Positions 6,231 through 12,471 of a DNA stretch of 12,471 nt are shown here, in pieces. Position 1 is the first letter of the stretch, and every line of letters begins with the position of its first letter. This stretch comes from Acidobacteriota bacterium (lineage in GTDB: Bacteria; Acidobacteriota; Terriglobia; UBA7540), in assembly GCA_021827255.1 (NCBI GenBank), contig JAKAWO010000052.1:1-12471 (forward strand), given 5' to 3'. The notes under the pieces were generated by a model, which was given only the letters and a program-made list of their open reading frames with translations, made no database searches and was not told the DNA's origin. The translations under genes were made by a program, and so were the position numbers.

Positions 6231-8285
6231 ATGAGAATTTCGCTCAATTGGCTTCGGGAATTCGTGGACGTTGAGGCGAAGCCGAAGCAGCTCAAAGCTG
6301 ACCTGACGGCGATGGGCTTGAACGTGGAATCGCTGGCCACAGCGAGCGGCGACTGGCTGATGGAGGTTGAAGTCACCACCAACCGGCCCGATTGCCTGAG
6401 CCATTACGGCGTGGCGCGAGAGGTTGCGGCGTTCTATCGAAAGCCGTTAAAGCCATTGAAGTTTGCGGTTGAGGAATCGCCGCCTCGAGCGTCCGAGAGA
6501 ATCTCCATCGAAATCGCCGACCCGGCGCTCTGCGCGCGGTATTGTGGGCGGGTCGTTGAAAACGTGCATGTCGCTCCCTCGCCCGATTGGCTGGCGCACA
6601 GGCTGGATGCGATGGGTCAGCGGCCCATCAATAATATCGCCGATGTGACGAATTACGCCCTGATGGAATTGGGCCATCCGCTGCACGCCTTTGATCTTGA
6701 TCGAATCCGCGAGCATCGAATCATTGTGCGGCGGGCGCGGCCGGGTGAACCGCTGCGGACGCTCGACGGAGCGGACCGGCGGCTGACCGCCAATGACCTC
6801 GTAATTGCCGACGCGGCTCGGCCGGTGGCGCTGGCCGGAGTGATGGGCGGAGAAGACACTGAAATTTCTTTGAGCACTCGTGCGGTCCTGCTGGAGAGCG
6901 CCTGGTTTGATCCCGCGTCAATTCGCCGCGCTGCGAAGTCGCAAGGCTTGCACACGGAAGCCTCGCACCGTTTCGAGCGGGGCGCGGACATTGAGATGGC
7001 GCCGGTGGCGCTCGACCGCGCCGCCGCGCTGATCGCCGAGCTGGCCGGCGGGAAGATTTTGAGCGGGCGGGTGGACCTATATCCCGCTCCCCCAAAGCGA
7101 GATGCGATTCTTCTGCGGCCCGCCGAAATATCGCGCCTGTTAGGAACCAAATTAGCCGCCGAAGAGGTCGAGCGAATTCTCGGCGCGCTCGGCTTCACCG
7201 TGAATCGGGCAAATGGCGCAGGCTGGCGAGTGGAGCCGCCGTCGTTTCGCCTGGATGTCACGCGGGAGGTGGATTTGATTGAGGAAGTGGCGCGGCAGTT
7301 CGGTTACGACCGCCTGCCGGCGCGCGTGCGGCCCGCGCCACCGCGCATCGAGGGTGATCTGGATCGCGAAAAAGTTTTGGAAGTAACGGACGTCCTGACG
7401 GGCCTTGGCTACCGCGAGATCATTCCCTCCAGCATGGTGGACCCGGCGGATAATGCGCTCTTTACGGACCGGCCGCCGGTGCCGCTCGCGAACCCTCTGA
7501 GCCAGGACGCCTCCGCGCTGCGGTCTTCGGCTCTCGTGAGCATGGTGCGGGCGCTCGAATTCAATCTCGACCGAGGGCTGAGCGATCTCCGCTTTTTCGA
7601 GTTGGGCAAAACGTACCAAGCCGTGGCCTCCGAGCATCCCCAGGAGCGGCGCGTGCTGACGCTCGGCTTGGCGGGCCATCGTCGCCCGGCCAGCGTGCAT
7701 GACGCGGGTCGAGAGCTCGATTTCTTCGACCTTAAAGCGGATATAGAACGGCTTTTTGAACCTTTCGATTTGCCGGGGCTGCGCTTCGATCTCGGTTCGC
7801 GCCTGGCGTATGAGCCGGGGCTTAGTGGCCAATATCTGAATGGGTCTGAGGGGCTGGCGGTTTTCGGGCGACTGAAAAGCGAAATCAAGCGGCATTACAA
7901 GCTGAGAAGCGACGCCTGGCTAGCGGAGATTGACTTGGAGCGCCTGCTGGCCGTGGCGCTCAGGCCACGGGTTTTCCGCCCTTACCCGAAATTTCCGGCG
8001 GTGCAGCGCGATTTCTCTCTGGTTGTGCCGGCCAGCCTTTCTTACGGCCAACTGGCGGAAGCCATCGAGAAGCTGGGGGTCGAAGAGATTCGATGTGTTG
8101 AGCCGGTCGAGCGAAAAACGGCGGCCGAGCTGCCGGCCGGCATTCTCCCGGAAGGCCACGTCAGCCTGCTGCTGCGAGTGACTTTCCAGAGCATGGCGCG
8201 GACGCTTACCGGCGAAGAGGTAGAGGATGCGGCGGGGCGAATCTGCCGGGCGCTTGAGTTGCAGGGCGCGCGCCTGCGCTCCTGA
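6231..8285 (+). CDS. pheT: Phenylalanyl-tRNA synthetase beta subunit, lacking the EMAP/tRNA-binding domain
   Basis: Partner of PheS; it carries the editing site and tRNA contacts. The ATG at 6231 gives MRISLNWLREFVDV, the family N-terminus. A GTG at 6219 in the same frame is possible but adds four unmatched residues, and neither has a strong Shine-Dalgarno. Domains in order: the N-terminal piece, the B3/B4 editing domain (about 95-257, with INNIADVTNYALMELGHPLH and HAFDLDRI), the B5 domain (about 289-357), the core-like B6/B7 region, and the C-terminal FDX-ACB anticodon domain (about 580-684, YPKFPAVQRDFSLVV). The OB-fold tRNA-binding domain normally inserted after the first 40 residues is absent: MGLNVESL runs almost directly into EVEVTTNRPDCLSHYGVARE. 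The product is therefore 684 aa against about 795 in E. coli. The junction is clean, with no frameshift. Confidence 0.96.
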   Translation: MRISLNWLREFVDVEAKPKQLKADLTAMGLNVESLATASGDWLMEVEVTTNRPDCLSHYGVAREVAAFYRKPLKPLKFAVEESPPRASERISIEIADPALCARYCGRVVENVHVAPSPDWLAHRLDAMGQRPINNIADVTNYALMELGHPLHAFDLDRIREHRIIVRRARPGEPLRTLDGADRRLTANDLVIADAARPVALAGVMGGEDTEISLSTRAVLLESAWFDPASIRRAAKSQGLHTEASHRFERGADIEMAPVALDRAAALIAELAGGKILSGRVDLYPAPPKRDAILLRPAEISRLLGTKLAAEEVERILGALGFTVNRANGAGWRVEPPSFRLDVTREVDLIEEVARQFGYDRLPARVRPAPPRIEGDLDREKVLEVTDVLTGLGYREIIPSSMVDPADNALFTDRPPVPLANPLSQDASALRSSALVSMVRALEFNLDRGLSDLRFFELGKTYQAVASEHPQERRVLTLGLAGHRRPASVHDAGRELDFFDLKADIERLFEPFDLPGLRFDLGSRLAYEPGLSGQYLNGSEGLAVFGRLKSEIKRHYKLRSDAWLAEIDLERLLAVALRPRVFRPYPKFPAVQRDFSLVVPASLSYGQLAEAIEKLGVEEIRCVEPVERKTAAELPAGILPEGHVSLLLRVTFQSMARTLTGEEVEDAAGRICRALELQGARLRS

Positions 8286-8324
8286 ACCTCATCAAAACGC
8301 CATCCTGAAAGGCAGGAGAAAGCT

Positions 8325-8588
8325 GTGGAGCTGATCGAGAGTCTGGCGAATCTGGAAACGAAGCTGGCGAAGGCGGTTGAAGTCTTCAAGCAGGTGCAGG
8401 CGGAAAAGCGCGACCTGGAGCAGGCGCTCGAAAAGACCCAGACCGGCTGGAATGATTACGAGGCGCGCATTGAAACCTTGCAGCAAGAAGTTAAGGCGCT
8501 GCGGCGGGAGCGCGAGGAGGTGCGGATTCGCCTGGAAAAACTCCTGGCGCAGATCAATTTATTGACAAAGGAGGGCTCGACGGGATAA
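8325..8588 (+). CDS. Short coiled-coil protein, ZapB-like, GTG start
   Basis: An 87-aa protein that is almost entirely predicted coiled coil by eye. It has heptad-spaced Leu/Ile/Val with abundant Glu, Lys, Arg and Gln from LIESLANLETKL to RIRLEKLLAQINLL. There is no signal peptide or membrane segment. The GTG at 8325 is chosen because AGGAG (8314-8318) lies 6 nt upstream and no better start is available. It sits between pheT (39-nt gap) and zapA (46-nt gap). Size, composition and position next to ZapA suggest a ZapB-type FtsZ-ring accessory protein that would link Z-ring filaments. Coiled coils resemble one another by composition, so the family name is an inference and the gene symbol is left blank. 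Confidence 0.8.
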   Translation: MELIESLANLETKLAKAVEVFKQVQAEKRDLEQALEKTQTGWNDYEARIETLQQEVKALRREREEVRIRLEKLLAQINLLTKEGSTG

Positions 8589-8634
8589 TAGGGACCAGGC
8601 GCGGCCCAGAGCCCGCCGGAGCCCGGAGGAACGC

Positions 8635-8934
8635 ATGACCGCCACGCCGGACGGGATTCGGGTTGAAATCTACGACCAGGAATACCGCATGAGGGGCGAC
8701 CTCGATGCGGAGTACATCGAGCAACTGGCTAAGCTCGTGGATGGCAAGATGCGCACCATCGCCGCGCGCACCCAGACGGTGGATTCACTGCGGGTGGCGG
8801 TGCTGGCCGCCCTCAATATCGCGGACGAATATCAGCAACTGAAAGCTAAGTGCGAAGCGGTGACGAAGGAAGCGGACGAAAGAGTGGATGAGTGCGCCCG
8901 CCGCCTCGACCAGATTCTGAACCTCAGAGCGTGA
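8635..8934 (+). CDS. zapA: Cell division protein ZapA
   Basis: ZapA binds FtsZ and bundles its filaments at the division ring. The 99-aa product fits the family in length and layout. The N-terminal beta-rich part (RVEIYDQEYRMRGDLDAEYIEQLAKLVDGKM) matches the ZapA pattern of an I-G-EY-L head followed by a helix, and the second half is a long helix (VAVLAALNIADEYQQLKAKCEAV) that forms the antiparallel coiled-coil tetramer. The ATG follows GGAGGA (8625-8630) with 4-nt spacing. The coiled-coil gene directly upstream supports a ZapA/ZapB pair. In proteobacteria 6S RNA often follows zapA; the 84 nt here are too short for it. Confidence 0.9.
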   Translation: MTATPDGIRVEIYDQEYRMRGDLDAEYIEQLAKLVDGKMRTIAARTQTVDSLRVAVLAALNIADEYQQLKAKCEAVTKEADERVDECARRLDQILNLRA

Positions 8935-9018
8935 GCGCTGCCCGCCGCTCGCCTCCCGCCAGGGACGTTCGCGCCTGCCTCGCGCCCGCCGCCCATCTTT
9001 CGTCCAGAAAGGGACTTC

Positions 9019-9813
9019 TTGCAATCTGCCGCGCGAATCCTGTTTATCGGTGATATTTTCGGGCAACCGGGCCGCCGAATCGTTAAAGAAATGCTCCCGG
9101 CGCTATCCGAGGAGTATTATCCCGACTTGGTGCTGGCCAATGCCGAGAACGCGGCGGGGGGATTCGGCATTACGCCGCCGCTGGCCGAGGAGCTGCTCGA
9201 TTTAGGCATAGCCGTCCTCACCTCGGGCAACCATATCTGGGACAAGAAGGAGATCCTGCCGTACCTCCGTGAGCACGCCGACAGCCGGCTGCTCCGCCCA
9301 GCGAACTATCCGGCCGCCGCCCCCGGACGGGGAGTTTATGTGAACAGAACCCGGGCCGGACTCGGGTATGCCGTCATCAATCTGCAGGGCCGGGTGTTCA
9401 TGCCCTCCATTGACTGCCCCTTTCGCACCGCCGATGCTTTGCTCGCTCAGATACCGGTCGAGGTCAAGTTAAGGATCGTGGACTTGCACGCCGAAGTCAC
9501 GTCGGAGAAGATGGCCATGGGGTGGTACCTGGATGGCCGCATCACGGCGATGGTGGGAACTCACACGCACGTCCCTACGGCCGATGAAACCGTGCTGCCG
9601 CAAGGAACGGCGTACATCACCGATGCCGGCATGACGGGGCCTTACGACTCCGTGATCGGCATGGAAAAGGGCGCGGTGATTGAAAAATTCCTCAGCCAAA
9701 TGCCAGCGCGATTCGAAGTCGCCAAGGGGGACGCGCGTTTTTCGGGCGTTTTAATTGAAGCCGATCCGGCGACCGGCCGTGCGCTTTCTATCCGGAGAAT
9801 TTCGCGAAGCTGA
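9019..9813 (+). CDS. ymdB: YmdB-family metallophosphoesterase (TIGR00282 type), TTG start
   Basis: A cytoplasmic calcineurin-like phosphodiesterase of 264 aa. The Bacillus subtilis member hydrolyses 2',3'- and 3',5'-cyclic nucleotides and affects RNA turnover and biofilm choice. All expected metal ligands are visible: D12 (GDIFGQPGRR), E43/N44 (NAEN), N71/H72 (GNHIWD), H157 (DLHAEVTSEK), and H182/H184 (GTHTHVPTADE). The conserved ITDAGMTGPYDSVIGM segment follows. The start is the TTG at 9019, which gives MQSAARILFIGDIFG and is preceded by AAAGGGA (9008-9014) at short spacing; no ATG fits. In many bacteria rny (RNase Y) lies next to this gene, but here zapA takes that place. It is probably the last gene of the run. 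Confidence 0.92.
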   Translation: MQSAARILFIGDIFGQPGRRIVKEMLPALSEEYYPDLVLANAENAAGGFGITPPLAEELLDLGIAVLTSGNHIWDKKEILPYLREHADSRLLRPANYPAAAPGRGVYVNRTRAGLGYAVINLQGRVFMPSIDCPFRTADALLAQIPVEVKLRIVDLHAEVTSEKMAMGWYLDGRITAMVGTHTHVPTADETVLPQGTAYITDAGMTGPYDSVIGMEKGAVIEKFLSQMPARFEVAKGDARFSGVLIEADPATGRALSIRRISRS

Positions 9814-9829
9814 GGATGGACGGCCATCC
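9814..9829 (+). terminator. Hairpin immediately after ymdB
   Basis: GGATGG (9814-9819) and CCATCC (9824-9829) form a perfect 6-bp stem with an ACGG loop, starting at the first base after the ymdB stop. It could mark the end of the operon. No T-run follows, so an intrinsic terminator is only weakly supported. Confidence 0.3.
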
Positions 9830-9896
9830 ACGTCATGAGACGGCTGAGGGCCAATGCCCCCGTCACCCTCCTCCCGCCGCCCGGGCGTGCAACTTT

Positions 9897-9923
9897 TGGT
9901 GGAGCCTGGGAATCGAACCTACC
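9897..9923 (-). pseudogene. tRNA/tmRNA 3'-end fragment
   Basis: Read on the minus strand, this stretch has the universal T-arm signature GGTTCGATTCC followed by GGCTCCACCA, the end of an acceptor arm with encoded CCA. Eleven T-arm bases plus the CCA end make chance unlikely. It is not an intact gene. Only 14 nt separate the T-loop from the end where 16 are needed, the T-stem pairs poorly, and no D-arm or matching GGAGCC 5' acceptor strand with tRNA spacing is found upstream on that strand. The GCTCCACCA end resembles tmRNA 3' ends as well as some tRNAs. It is best read as a decayed remnant or an attachment-site-like copy of a tRNA or tmRNA end. Confidence 0.6.
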
Positions 9924-10045
9924 GAGGCGCGCTTGTAATCCGCAATTTTAGGGTGCACACTGGAGGCATGGAGTGGTGGGGCTGCGGGGACAAATCCCGG
10001 GATCATGATGTCGCGGGATGGCCGAGGGGTTAAGGAGAAGCTCCA
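9924..10045. other. Intergenic DNA with tRNA-Ser/Leu-like 5' fragment and RBS of the next gene
   Basis: No gene is seen. On the plus strand, 10015-10035 reads as GGGATGGCCGAGG then GGTTAAGG, strongly like the acceptor/D-arm start of a tRNA-Ser or tRNA-Leu, but no anticodon arm or 3' half follows. Its last bases merge into AAGGAG (10032-10037), the ribosome-binding site of the gene at 10046. That site can also pair in a tiny GGAG-AAG-CTCC hairpin. ATCCCGGGAT (9994-10003) is a 10-nt palindrome. On the minus strand 9930-9950 resembles a Val-type anticodon arm (ATTACAA loop), but the pairing is imperfect. Confidence 0.4.
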
Positions 10046-10846
10046 ATGAAAATGGCGACAAGAGCACGAATCGGGAGCTTTTTGGCGGTGATGGCGGTCC
10101 CCTTGGTGGCGCTTGCGGCCAATGGTGGCGGCAAGGCCCCAGCCCCAGCGGCTGCCACCGCCAAAACCAAGGCGGTCGCTGGCAATAGTGCCGGGGTTAT
10201 TCTGCCGGCGGGCACCACGCTGCACGTGCGCCTGGAGACCACGCTGACTTCCAAGACCAACAAGAATGGGGACAAATTCAGGGGTATCGTTGACCAACCG
10301 GTCATGGCCAATGGTGAGACGATTGTTCCCAAAGGTAGTCTGGTGAGCGGGCATGTGGTCTTCGTCAAACCCTCCAAGCGGATCAAGGGTGTAGGCCAGA
10401 TGCGGATCGTGCTGGACAATATCACGACTGAGAACAACACGGATTTTCCCCTGACCGGGTCTCTGGATAACGCTCAAGGAAGCCCTTGCGCCCGCATGGC
10501 CCATGACAACGAGGGGACGATCAAAGGGTGTGGCAAAAGTGTGAAGGCCGCGCTTAAGGGAGCAGCGATCGGCGGAGCAGTGGGCGCGGGCGCGGGCGCG
10601 ACGGTCGGCATGGGACACGAAATTGATTGCAACTACTTCGGGAATTGCGGAGGCCCTAGCTTTGGGGCCGATATCGGATACGGCGCTGCAATCGGCGCGG
10701 GCGCGGTCCTGATTTACAGTCTATTCAAACACGAAAAAACCCTTATCTTGATCCAAGGGACGGAGCTGACCTTCATCGTGGATCGCAGTGTTCCGGGAAT
10801 CAAGATACCGGCGAGCGAAGCGAACGCCATCGCATCGGGTAGCTGA
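10046..10846 (+). CDS. Exported glycine-zipper protein with a VirB10-like beta domain
   Basis: 266 aa, function unknown. Residues 1-24 form a signal peptide (basic MKMATRARIG, hydrophobic core, ALA before the likely cut). An Ala/Pro-rich linker follows (about 27-50). A beta-rich domain at about 50-140, with LPAGTTLHVRLETTLTSKT, VPKGSLVSGHVV and an RIKGVGQMRIVLD strand, recalls the C-terminal beta-barrel pattern of VirB10/TrbI proteins; this is similarity by eye. Next come Gly/Ala-rich segments (168-190 and 208-222: AAIGGAVGAGAG, AAIGAGAV) of glycine-zipper type that could insert in or associate with a membrane, then a final beta strand (GTELTFIVD). Four cysteines (148, 162, 195, 201) could form disulfides in the periplasm. 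The ATG follows AAGGAG by 8 nt. I recall similar proteins from Acidobacteriota genomes. There is no conjugation gene nearby, so a secretion role is not claimed. Confidence 0.85.
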   Translation: MKMATRARIGSFLAVMAVPLVALAANGGGKAPAPAAATAKTKAVAGNSAGVILPAGTTLHVRLETTLTSKTNKNGDKFRGIVDQPVMANGETIVPKGSLVSGHVVFVKPSKRIKGVGQMRIVLDNITTENNTDFPLTGSLDNAQGSPCARMAHDNEGTIKGCGKSVKAALKGAAIGGAVGAGAGATVGMGHEIDCNYFGNCGGPSFGADIGYGAAIGAGAVLIYSLFKHEKTLILIQGTELTFIVDRSVPGIKIPASEANAIASGS

Positions 10847-10874
10847 GCGGTTGCGGCATTGTCCGAATTGTGAA

Positions 10875-10901
10875 GCTCGCTCTAGCAAAGAAAGGGCGAG
10901 C
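10875..10901. terminator. Hairpin between convergent genes, possible bidirectional terminator
   Basis: GCTCGCTCT (10875-10883) pairs with AGGGCGAGC (10893-10901): nine pairs including one G-U, with a 9-nt loop. It lies 28 nt after the stop of the plus-strand gene and between two convergent genes, where a shared terminator is expected. Neither side has a real T-run (TTCACAATT on the minus side), so the call rests on the stem and its position. Confidence 0.4.
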
Positions 10902-11039
10902 CGTTCTCGCGTCCCACCTCTGGCTCAAAGATATCTTTGGCGTAAACGGCCGGCGAGCGTCTAGGGTGCCTTTCCGATCCGGAGCGGTGTCCGCGCGCCA
11001 ATCGCCCCCCTCGCTGGACTCACCATTGAGCGTCCGAGG
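10902..11039. other. Convergent intergenic DNA
   Basis: No gene is recognised. The only structure noted is a perfect 14-nt palindrome, CAAAGATATCTTTG (10926-10939), which could be a binding site or small hairpin but is about as frequent as chance allows in a window this size. Confidence 0.35.
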
Positions 11040-12471
11040 CTAATGGAGTGGTGCTAGTGGAGGAATTAAGTCATAGCCTGGCCGGGTTTCGTACTCCTCA
11101 AGATAGCGGCGGTAGGCCAGGCTCGACGGCCGACGGTCCGTCGGCGCTGGGGGATAATTCGACATGGCGCGGAAGGGGAGCGGAGTTGAGGTTTTGGCGA
11201 AGGCCGTGTTGGGTTCGCCGTCTTTGGCGTACCCGGTCGCGTCGAGGAAAAAGTCGCGCGCCCACCCGGGCTTGAGCGGAGGCAGATCGCGCGCGCTGAA
11301 CGCCACGCCGATTTCATCGCCTGTCGCCATCACCACCAGCCGGTCATCGGGGCTATCGAGCAATTTCAGGACGCTCCCGTAGCGCGTGTAAGGCCCGGCC
11401 ATCGGGTTCCACGGCGCGTGCCGCATCAGGTGGGCGTACTCGTAATAATCCGGATGGGCGTGTTGCGGATCGCTGACCGTGACGGAGAAGCCGCGATAGC
11501 GCAAACGGGCGGACTCAAGCGGCAGAGTCGCATCCGGCTGGATGCGGGATTCATCGGTGGTGAAGAAAGCCTGGTCCCAATAGACGCACAGATTCGTGAC
11601 GATGCGAACGTGGTGATCCGCCGTCAAAAATTTCCCCGTCAAATCCACCCGCATCGCGCGGTTGGTGCCGCTCGGCAAGCCGATATCGGGAATCACCGTC
11701 ACCCAGCGGCCCTGGGCGTTGCGGACTTGCAGATAGGGATCGGTCATGTGGAGCTTGCGGCTGTGAATCAGGGCGCGCGCCCCGTTCGAGTCCGTCCAAT
11801 AGACCCAGCCCGTCAGCCAAAGCGCCACATGGCTGGAGGCGGGGAACGCGCCGAGGTTCATCGTCAGCGAGTGCGTCTGGGCCATGCCCGGAATCCCGAT
11901 CGGACGAAAGCTAGTGACGTAGTGGCCGTCGGCCTTGAGGAGAAGCGGCAGGACGTTGTGGCCCTGGTCGTCCACGGCCGAGACCGGAAAGCGCCGGTTG
12001 CGGACCGCATAAAGAGCCGGTGGTTCAGGGTGCGGAGAGTAAATTTCATTGGCATAGATTCGCTCGCCGACCGGGTGGTCCACGGCGAGCAGGCGGAGGC
12101 TGTCGAAATAATCCGTTTCCCGCATCTCATCGGTCAAGCGGAACAGATATGAGCCGTCGCGCTCACGCAGGGTCTCGGGCAGGCGGACGTATTGTTCCGG
12201 ATACGGGCGGATGTAAGAACCGTCGGGCCCAAGCTCGCCTAGCGGGCCAATCCCCAGCACGTCGGTCACATAGGCAAAGCGTTTTCCGTTCCAGGCATAG
12301 AGCAGCGGGCAGGAACTTGCCATCCGCTCCGATTCCCGCATGGCGATGGCCGTGTCGGTGGCGACGTCCATGTGGTTCTGGATGATCTGATTCGGCCATG
12401 TGGCGCGGACCACGTCTAATCTGGCGAGGTTGCCGGTGAAGATCCTGACCGGGCCGCCGATGACCTCAACC
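11040..12471 (-). CDS. FG-GAP/ASPIC (CRTAC1-like) protein, C-terminal part, cut by the window edge
   Basis: The minus-strand frame is open from the window end to TAG at 11040-11042, giving about 476 visible residues. The GTG at 12413 is an internal codon, not a start. The first residues, including VRIFTGNL and DVVRATWPN-IIQN, resemble the ASPIC/UnbV module that follows FG-GAP repeats. The rest matches a long conserved C-terminal region I recall from such exported proteins in Acidobacteriota, often with TPR parts: SCPLLYAWNGKRFAYVTDVL-G-GPLGE, then AVDHPVGE-IYANEIYS, SAVDDQGHNVLPLLL, LTGWVYWTDS, PYLQVRNAQGRWVTVI, VDLTGKFL, MAGPYTRYGSVL, DDRLVVMATGDE and GWARDFFLDATGYAKD-NTAF. It probably acts in the cell envelope, possibly in binding. 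Signal peptide and repeats would lie beyond 12471. Biochemical function is unknown. Confidence 0.85.
   Translation of the reverse strand, partial: VEVIGGPVRIFTGNLARLDVVRATWPNQIIQNHMDVATDTAIAMRESERMASSCPLLYAWNGKRFAYVTDVLGIGPLGELGPDGSYIRPYPEQYVRLPETLRERDGSYLFRLTDEMRETDYFDSLRLLAVDHPVGERIYANEIYSPHPEPPALYAVRNRRFPVSAVDDQGHNVLPLLLKADGHYVTSFRPIGIPGMAQTHSLTMNLGAFPASSHVALWLTGWVYWTDSNGARALIHSRKLHMTDPYLQVRNAQGRWVTVIPDIGLPSGTNRAMRVDLTGKFLTADHHVRIVTNLCVYWDQAFFTTDESRIQPDATLPLESARLRYRGFSVTVSDPQHAHPDYYEYAHLMRHAPWNPMAGPYTRYGSVLKLLDSPDDRLVVMATGDEIGVAFSARDLPPLKPGWARDFFLDATGYAKDGEPNTAFAKTSTPLPFRAMSNYPPAPTDRRPSSLAYRRYLEEYETRPGYDLIPPLAPLH

Noticed and set aside
5435..6382. Antisense frames opposite pheS, and others opposite pheT
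   Set aside because: They overlap unambiguous synthetase genes and have no family resemblance.
8935..9018. 6S RNA after zapA
   Set aside because: The gap is only 84 nt, too short for the usual length of about 180 nt, and shows no 6S-like closing stem or central bubble.
9897..9990. A complete minus-strand tRNA-Val (ATTACAA anticodon loop)
   Set aside because: The anticodon stem has a mismatch, the T-stem pairs poorly, there is no D-arm, the 5' acceptor strand does not match and the 3' part is two bases short.
10046..10846. Part of a conjugation or type IV secretion system
   Set aside because: Only a loose VirB10-like beta pattern is seen. No VirB4, VirD4, relaxase or other system gene is in the window.
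10926..10939. CAAAGATATCTTTG as an operator
   Set aside because: A perfect 14-nt palindrome is expected about once by chance in 12 kb, and it lies between two gene 3' ends where an operator has no obvious target.
11418..12152. A 244-codon plus-strand frame opposite the FG-GAP/ASPIC gene
   Set aside because: The minus-strand frame is open through the window end and carries the conserved region. The plus frame is its shadow.
1..12471. CRISPR array, insertion sequence or prophage
   Set aside because: No regularly spaced repeats, transposase, integrase or phage structural gene was found on either strand.

Overview
The window reads as an ordinary chromosomal segment from a GC-rich bacterium. It is dominated by a conserved translation cluster. 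The most likely source is an uncultured member of the Acidobacteriota. This rests on three things: the gene order thrS-infC-rpmI-rplT-pheS-pheT-coiled coil-zapA-ymdB, a beta-subunit PheT without the usual tRNA-binding domain, and two accessory genes at the right end of kinds I associate with Acidobacteriota. The assignment comes from memory of families and is not a search result.

Layout. Positions 1-163 hold no gene, only two inverted repeats downstream of serS. serS (164-1441) lies on the minus strand, divergent from thrS (1589-3526, plus), and the 147-nt gap between them carries a good sigma-70-type promoter for thrS. A run of plus-strand genes follows, with gaps of 1 to about 200 nt: infC (3621-4223, AUC start), rpmI (4225-4425, TTG start), rplT (4627-4989), pheS (5063-6166), pheT (6231-8285), a short coiled-coil ZapB-like protein (8325-8588), zapA (8635-8934) and a YmdB-type metallophosphoesterase (9019-9813). 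A 232-nt gap contains tRNA-like debris on both strands. It is followed by an exported glycine-zipper protein (10046-10846). A convergent gap with a probable terminator hairpin separates this from a minus-strand gene (11040 to the window end). That gene is the C-terminal part of an FG-GAP/ASPIC (CRTAC1-like) exported protein whose N-terminus lies outside the window.

How the genes work together. SerRS, ThrRS and the two PheRS subunits charge tRNAs. IF3, L35 and L20 serve initiation and the 50S subunit. The ZapB-like and ZapA pair should act at the FtsZ ring. YmdB is a cyclic-nucleotide/RNA-metabolism phosphodiesterase. The run is probably one or a few operons joining translation with growth and division functions. 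The right end looks like accessory envelope genes.

I see no CRISPR array, insertion sequence, phage gene or obvious new multi-gene system. The points most worth a second look are the AUC start of infC with a possible leader ORF ending just before it, the repeat-like hairpin DNA on both sides of rplT, the shortened PheT, and the tRNA-like fragments at 9897-10035.
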